NCBI GenBank assembly: GCA_039808665.1 | Contig: JBDHTO010000065.1 | Coordinates: 1 to 7,082 of the forward strand | Direction of reading: 5' to 3' | Length of the DNA: 7,082 nucleotides | Source of the DNA: JBDHTO01 sp039808665 | Lineage (GTDB): Bacteria > Pseudomonadota > Alphaproteobacteria > Paracaedibacterales > JAKBAR01 | Shown here: piece by piece, positions 5,644 to 7,082 of the stretch | Layout of the letters: each line of letters opens with the position of its first letter | How positions within the stretch are numbered: the first letter of the stretch is position 1 | Notes under the pieces: generated by a model | The model's input: only the letters and a program-made list of their open reading frames with translations | Told to the model about the DNA's origin: nothing | Databases searched by the model: none | Position numbers and translations under genes: made by a program

Positions 5644-6496
5644 CCCATTGCATAATAAACGTAGGTCTTGCCCCATACTCTTGGAACATCAGGTCATAAG
5701 ATGTGGGTGCAGGATCCTTATGGATACCACTTGTAATCCAAACAGAGTCGATTTCCGCATTATTGCATCCCTTAATGTCTGTACGCAGAGAATCCCCAAG
5801 CATAAGAATTTTTTTCTCTGCAAGGTTAAATCTTTTAAAAAATCTCCTATAGGTTTCTGCATAGGGTTTTCCATGATAACGCACAACGCCACCCATATTT
5901 TCGTATTCCTTCGCCATTAAGCCAGAGCAAATGGCTTCCCCCTCTCCATAAAGAACCATCATATCGGGATTGGCGCATACCATGGGCAAATCAAGATGAC
6001 GCGCACTTTTTAAATCATGCACATAGTCGGCAAGGGTATCTTCAAAAGTTAATGTCCCTGTGTTGAGAATAAAATCGGCCTGTTCAATGGGAACCTCTTT
6101 ATAATTAAGATTTTGAAAAAGATTTTTATCCTTCTCTGGCCCCATATGAAAAAGTTTTTTTCCAAGATTTTCATAAAACACATCCCCACGATCACGGAGA
6201 AATTCATGGGTTTCTTCGCCCGATGTATAAAGATCCACATAAAGATCAGGTGAAACACCACGATCCACAAGCTGAGCTTTGGCGGCATCAACGCGACGCG
6301 GCGCATTTGAAAGAAAATAAATAGGCTTCCCCTTGGATTTGATGTTTTCCAGGGCTTTTATCGCACCAGAGAAAGCCTGTTTGCCATTATGAACAACGCC
6401 CCATAAATCAAAGATAAAAACATCATAAAAAGCCTCGATCTGCTCAAGATTTGTGAGAGTTTGTATCCGGGGATGTTTTTGTGGAGTGGGCGTCAT
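5633..6496 (-). CDS. HAD superfamily class IIA-like protein (TIGR01459 type)
   Basis: A 287-residue cytoplasmic HAD protein resembling NagD-type class IIA hydrolases and, in particular, the TIGR01459 subfamily common in alphaproteobacteria. HAD motifs in order are motif I DLWGVVHNG with nucleophile Asp30, motif II LSNAPR with Ser63, a class IIA cap between them and motif III, motif III HGKPY with Lys210, and motif IV LGDSLRTDIKG with Asp235 and Asp240. The second Asp of the usual DxD in motif I is Trp32 here; I recall this as typical of TIGR01459, which leaves its reaction unclear. Class IIA relatives remove phosphate from small molecules such as nucleotides, phosphoglycolate or glycerol-3-phosphate. 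The ATG at 6496 is the only start before motif I. It overlaps the upstream 143-residue gene by 53 bp and has only a distant purine-rich GAGAGA upstream, which suggests translational coupling. It is the third gene of the trkH run. Confidence 0.9.
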   Translation of the reverse strand: MTPTPQKHPRIQTLTNLEQIEAFYDVFIFDLWGVVHNGKQAFSGAIKALENIKSKGKPIYFLSNAPRRVDAAKAQLVDRGVSPDLYVDLYTSGEETHEFLRDRGDVFYENLGKKLFHMGPEKDKNLFQNLNYKEVPIEQADFILNTGTLTFEDTLADYVHDLKSARHLDLPMVCANPDMMVLYGEGEAICSGLMAKEYENMGGVVRYHGKPYAETYRRFFKRFNLAEKKILMLGDSLRTDIKGCNNAEIDSVWITSGIHKDPAPTSYDLMFQEYGARPTFIMQWVNW

Positions 6497-6875
6497 CTTT
6501 TTTCGTTTCTCTCTCTTTTTTTACGTCTTTTTGTTTTTGATTTTCTTCTATTTTTTTATCGTCAGATTGGTCTGGCTTTATTTCTTGATTTTCAAAAGTT
6601 TCAAGCAAAAACCGTGCTGCATCAAACCCGTTATCGCAGGATTTCCTGAGTTCTACAATGGCTTTTGCATCTTTTGCGGATTTAAGCCTTTCTGCAATTT
6701 CTTCCAGCCTTGCCACAAGTTTTCCAAAGAAAGAGTTCAAATCATCAAGTACAAATTTACGCTGTATTGTTTTTAAAAGTTGAATGTTCGCGGTACACCG
6801 CTTTATAGAAGATTCTTTGCTCATCCCAAAGCTAAGAGAACAAAAACATAAAAACACAGTCAAAACTCTAAACAC
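6444..6875 (-). CDS. Hypothetical exported protein with charged C-terminal tail
   Basis: I do not recognise this 143-residue protein. It begins with a signal peptide-like stretch (MFRVLTVFLCFCSLSFG), then a predicted helical segment of about residues 24-96 with Cys27 and Cys80, which could form a disulphide in the periplasm. A very hydrophilic tail of about residues 97-143 is rich in Lys, Asp, Glu, Gln and Thr. The GTG start at 6875 directly follows the trkH stop codon (6876-6878). The strong site GGAGGG (6881-6886 on this strand) lies 5 nt before it, inside the last trkH codons, so the start is well supported and coupled to trkH. The 3' end runs 53 bp into the HAD gene. The N-terminus and RBS argue for a real gene; the function is unknown. 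A periplasmic helical or adaptor protein is only a guess. Confidence 0.75.
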   Translation of the reverse strand: MFRVLTVFLCFCSLSFGMSKESSIKRCTANIQLLKTIQRKFVLDDLNSFFGKLVARLEEIAERLKSAKDAKAIVELRKSCDNGFDAARFLLETFENQEIKPDQSDDKKIEENQKQKDVKKERETKKDDAHSTKTSPDTNSHKS

Positions 6876-7082
6876 CTAATCCCTCCAAAAACTTGGTAAA
6901 AACAAAACGATCACCGTCAAAAGCTCAAGACGCCCAAGGATCATACCAAACATAAAAAGAAGTTTCGGTGCTATATCCAATGGGCCAAAGGAACCTGAAG
7001 GACCTATAATTTTTCCAAGCCCTGCGCCTATATTTCCAACAGCTGCAACAGACCCTGAAAAGGCCGTTAAGAAATCAACCTC
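6876..7082 (-). CDS. trkH: Potassium uptake protein TrkH, C-terminal part (truncated by window)
   Basis: TrkH is the membrane channel subunit of the Trk potassium uptake system, working with the cytoplasmic NAD-binding regulator TrkA. The visible 68 residues are the C-terminus: SGSVAAVGNIGAGLG holds the fourth pore-loop filter (GNIGAG), followed by the PSGSF segment and a final transmembrane helix with MILGRLELLTVIVLF, ending PSFWRD. The LGRLE motif and terminal FWR are typical of TrkH. The rest lies beyond the right edge of the window. Its stop codon directly abuts the GTG of the next gene, and its last codons carry that gene's ribosome binding site. Confidence 0.93.
   Translation of the reverse strand, partial: EVDFLTAFSGSVAAVGNIGAGLGKIIGPSGSFGPLDIAPKLLFMFGMILGRLELLTVIVLFLPSFWRD
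6881..6886 (-). promoter_or_regulatory. Shine-Dalgarno site inside trkH deciding a GTG start
   Basis: GGAGGG on the minus strand lies 5 nt before the GTG at 6873-6875 and within the codons for the trkH terminal FWRD. It is the strongest ribosome binding site in the window and supports GTG over the in-frame ATG 17 codons later, which would remove the signal peptide. Confidence 0.75.

Noticed and set aside
5637..5649. CAAT/ATTG inverted repeat at the convergent junction as a bidirectional terminator
   Set aside because: The stem is only 4 bp with no T-run on either side.
6453..6776. A 107-codon plus-strand open frame with an apparent membrane protein composition
   Set aside because: Its Phe-rich stretches are the antisense of the Lys/Glu-rich tail of the 143-residue exported protein, which has a strong RBS and coupled start.
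1..7082. tRNA or rRNA genes, CRISPR arrays, insertion sequences, attachment sites
   Set aside because: No cloverleaf, spaced direct repeats, transposase-like frame or long terminal repeat was recognised on either strand by eye; nearly all bases are assigned to protein genes.

Overview
The window looks like part of an alphaproteobacterial chromosome with an AT-leaning composition (about 40% G+C by eye) and short intergenic gaps. Support comes from the GrpE type, the LonB-like S16 protease, the TIGR01459-type HAD protein and a TrkH with the GNIGAG filter. The low G+C and compactness would fit a host-associated order such as Holosporales, but that is an inference; no rRNA or other taxonomic marker is present. 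No tRNA, rRNA, CRISPR array, insertion sequence or phage gene was seen.

Layout: the plus strand carries, in order, the 3' end of ligA (DNA ligase, HhH plus BRCT, truncated by the window start), grpE behind its own likely promoter, a small nucleotidyltransferase with an unexpected lipoprotein-like N-terminus only 26 bp after grpE, a large Lon-like protease, and a UgpB-type periplasmic solute-binding protein. The minus strand carries a three-gene run entering from the right: the 3' end of trkH (potassium uptake), a 143-residue exported protein of unknown function starting directly after the trkH stop, and a HAD-IIA-like protein that overlaps it by 53 bp. The two gene sets converge and overlap tail to tail by 11 bp near 5633-5643, with no visible terminator between them.

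Functional themes: protein quality control (grpE and the Lon-like protease) dominates the left half. The cytidylyltransferase-like protein, the UgpB-like binding protein and the HAD-IIA protein all belong to superfamilies with glycerol-3-phosphate-using members, so a shared phospho-metabolite theme is possible but weak.

The observations most worth a second look are two RNA-level structures at gene starts. A perfect 10-bp stem buries the Shine-Dalgarno sequence of the Lon-like protease, which makes it a candidate RNA thermometer or attenuator. An 11-bp bulged stem places the ugpB-like start codon in its loop. Also notable are the lipobox fused in frame to a nucleotidyltransferase, a dnaX-like A_AAA_AAG slippery heptamer inside the Lon-like gene, and a HAD protein whose first motif has Trp where the second catalytic Asp normally sits. 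I did not find a clear multi-gene system of a new type.
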